Below, piece after piece: positions 57,075-58,410 of a stretch of DNA of 58,410 bases. Each line of letters opens with the position of its first letter. Within the stretch, counting starts at the first letter, position 1. The notes beneath the pieces are model-generated. The model saw only the letters and a list, made by a program, of their open reading frames with translations, did not search any database and was not told the origin of the DNA. A program made the translations under genes and the position numbers. The stretch is from Brevibacterium sp. (GTDB lineage: Bacteria > Actinomycetota > Actinomycetes > Actinomycetales > Brevibacteriaceae): NCBI GenBank assembly GCA_031179165.1, contig JAPSIC010000005.1, positions 1 to 58,410 of the forward strand, read 5' to 3'.

Positions 57075-57085
57075 GGCCAGGGCCG
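57049..57085. terminator. Bidirectional hairpin between nrdF and the HIRAN gene
   Basis: CGGCCCCGGCCTCACT and AGTGAGGCCAGGGCCG form a 16-base stem with one mismatch and the loop CTCGC, just beyond the 3' end of the HIRAN gene and far downstream of nrdF. It probably ends the HIRAN transcript. Confidence 0.65.
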
Positions 57086-57105
57086 TCTGTGCTTGATTCA
57101 CCAAG

Positions 57106-58092
57106 TCATACGAAGTGATCAATAGCCATACCAACAACAGATGACAAGCCGATCAGGGATACCAGGCCAAGAGCGCATCCACCAGAGTTCTTCGCTCCCG
57201 CTTGCGGCCGGGCGGCGTCGGCTAGCTGATGTTGCCTTTGTTTGGGTGTTCGCTCAGACAAAGGCGGTTGGTACGTCGGCGGGATCGGGTAAGACAAAGA
57301 TTCTGGCACGAACGGGCCAGGAGCGGGCGGGAGTGATCGAACCCATGCATCATCCACTTCGTCTGACTTCGCGGCGCGGAATGTCAGGGAGGCGCTCAAA
57401 GCCGACCCCTTGATAGTTCCTAATACGACTGCTCGTTTGCCCATATCATCAAGATGCTGGAGGGTCGGTTCAAACTTCTTCCCCGTTGCGGCACTGAGCT
57501 CTCCGACCTGTTCTTCGTCGAGGAACACACCGACCATCGACCGTTGCGTGCCATTCTTGAGAACTTTCGTTCCGAGCTTCAATTCGAGATACAGGTTCGC
57601 TTCCCCTGCAGGCGGAACGTACTCGAATAGCAGGTCGAAATGATCTTCTTCGCCGATGACTTGAGCAGATCGACCGGGAGGGAGAAGCGCCGATCTCGGT
57701 GGCGGATCATTGATTGGTAAGAACAAATGCGGTTCTGGGAGTGTCAAACTGGCGTTGAGCCATCCCGAGCTGTTGTAGCTGGGGTCTGGCGGTCGCCAGT
57801 AGATACGGCATGAAGTGGTTGGTACGTATTTGCTGACAATAAGACGCTGAATAATGGGGGAGAGGTCTGCAGCGATTTCTGCCGGTACATACCCAATCGT
57901 CAGGTTGCGGACCTTGACCGCGATCGCATTTGGATCGTAAGGGTTGTCGACTTCGGGGATCAGCTGACATTCGACGTCGTCGTTAAAGTGGTACTTGGCT
58001 CGCTGCCCCAGTGCTCGTTGTATTTCGAGCTTGTAGTGACGGGCTCCAGCTACTTCCACGCTGTTTCCGTGGTCGATGGTGTAATTGTGCAA
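57106..58092 (-). CDS. HIRAN-domain protein with C-terminal membrane anchor
   Basis: A 328-residue protein. Residues 8-95 fit a HIRAN domain: VEVAGARHYKLEIQRAL, then a Pro-containing IPEVDNPYDPNAIAVKV and IGYVPAEIAADLSPI, the usual DPxNPYDxNAV...GYLP pattern. HIRAN domains bind 3' DNA ends or act in DNA-repair and anti-mobile-element proteins. A middle region of about 150 residues is unassigned, with a repeated beta-type layout. A Pro-rich linker leads to a C-terminal hydrophobic helix at about 302-324. GC is lower than elsewhere in the window, suggesting transfer. It is a single gene. Confidence 0.7.
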   Translation of the reverse strand: MHNYTIDHGNSVEVAGARHYKLEIQRALGQRAKYHFNDDVECQLIPEVDNPYDPNAIAVKVRNLTIGYVPAEIAADLSPIIQRLIVSKYVPTTSCRIYWRPPDPSYNSSGWLNASLTLPEPHLFLPINDPPPRSALLPPGRSAQVIGEEDHFDLLFEYVPPAGEANLYLELKLGTKVLKNGTQRSMVGVFLDEEQVGELSAATGKKFEPTLQHLDDMGKRAVVLGTIKGSALSASLTFRAAKSDEVDDAWVRSLPPAPGPFVPESLSYPIPPTYQPPLSERTPKQRQHQLADAARPQAGAKNSGGCALGLVSLIGLSSVVGMAIDHFV

Positions 58093-58410
58093 TCCCTGTC
58101 CTCCGGTGTCTTGAGTCGTCTAATGCGCCCGTCGACCTGCCAGTCAGAGGACGGGTTGGGACCGGGTCGCAAATGAATGCTACGGGTGCGGACACTCATC
58201 CAGAGAGTAGTACACGAAACGTGCAGGTTTTGTTATGGAGCTGAAACTGAAGAACTTATGAACGAAACCGAGGATCACGGCAATGCCGCCTGACGGTGCT
58301 GGCAGAAGGTCCGCGATGACGTTGCCGCCCAGCCCAATCCTGGGATCGCCACCCGTGCCCGTGTGTGCTCGCACCGAGTGGGTGTGGCGACGGTGAGGAG
58401 TAAGTCGATG
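58093..58410. other. Terminal region without an intact gene; possible gene start at the end
   Basis: Contains the HIRAN promoter region (minus strand). The last 16 bases read GAGGAG, seven bases and ATG (58408-58410), a good ribosome site and start codon for a plus-strand gene beyond the window. No other supported feature. Confidence 0.4.

Larger units (their letters stand above)
56783..57105. other. 323-base region with no intact gene
   Basis: Between convergent nrdF and the HIRAN gene. Apart from the broken small ORF at 56913-57074 and the hairpin at 57049-57085 it shows no recognisable feature. Confidence 0.5.

Noticed and set aside
58180-58374. 64-codon minus-strand ORF near the window end
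   Set aside because: GTG start without ribosome site and no recognisable features beyond a short hydrophobic stretch.

Overview
The window is about 58 kb of GC-rich DNA with dense genes, many ATGA/GTGA start-stop overlaps and GTG/TTG starts. It is typical of a high-GC Actinomycetota chromosome. The tmRNA tag (AKSNNRTDFALAA), the prfB-ftsE-ftsX-M23 peptidase-smpB-ssrA block and the nrdHIEF locus would fit Brevibacterium or a close relative, but the genus is an inference. Nothing seen points to a plasmid or phage.

Layout. (1) 1-6.9 kb: nucleoside ABC transporter (ATPase cut by the window edge, two permeases), cytidine deaminase, thymidine phosphorylase, deoxyribose-phosphate aldolase, then a MarR-type regulator and a strong terminator. 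(2) 7.1-15.4 kb: a six-gene catabolic-looking cluster with a GcvPA/GcvPB-like pair without GcvT, GcvH or Lpd, an AcoX-type NAD-kinase homologue, an SDR dehydrogenase, a POT peptide transporter and a PucR regulator. (3) 15.4-18.0 kb, minus strand: phosphosugar mutase and purine nucleoside phosphorylase, which look like the other half of the nucleoside-salvage locus. (4) 19.1-27.8 kb, minus strand: a Tad/Flp pilus operon (TadA, TadB, TadC, pilin-like peptide, two TadE-like, TadG-like) followed by an orphan EccC/FtsK-type ATPase.

(5) 28.2-34.6 kb, plus strand: a GNAT protein, RF2, the FtsEX divisome transporter with its M23 hydrolase, SmpB and tmRNA. (6) 34.7-40.1 kb: a lone TPP enzyme, then an operon of two alternate-signal-peptide (SipW/TasA-like) exported proteins and a SipW-type signal peptidase fused to an LPXTG surface domain, with a third such exported protein encoded convergently. 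(7) 40.1-47.1 kb: solute symporter, guanidino-oxopentanoate decarboxylase-like TPP enzyme, agmatinase/guanidinobutyrase-like ureohydrolase, a divergent PucR regulator and a HisC-like aminotransferase. Together they suggest arginine or guanidino-compound catabolism. (8) 47.2-52.3 kb: a MoxR-DUF58-vWA-vWA-TPR operon. (9) 52.5-56.8 kb: class Ib ribonucleotide reductase nrdHIEF with two NrdR boxes and a cluster of DnaA-box-like motifs. (10) 56.8-58.4 kb: lower-GC DNA with a broken small ORF, a HIRAN-domain membrane protein and a possible gene start at the very end.

The most unusual items are the GcvPA/GcvPB-like/AcoX cluster, which appears inserted into the nucleoside-salvage locus, and the SipW-LPXTG fusion protein.
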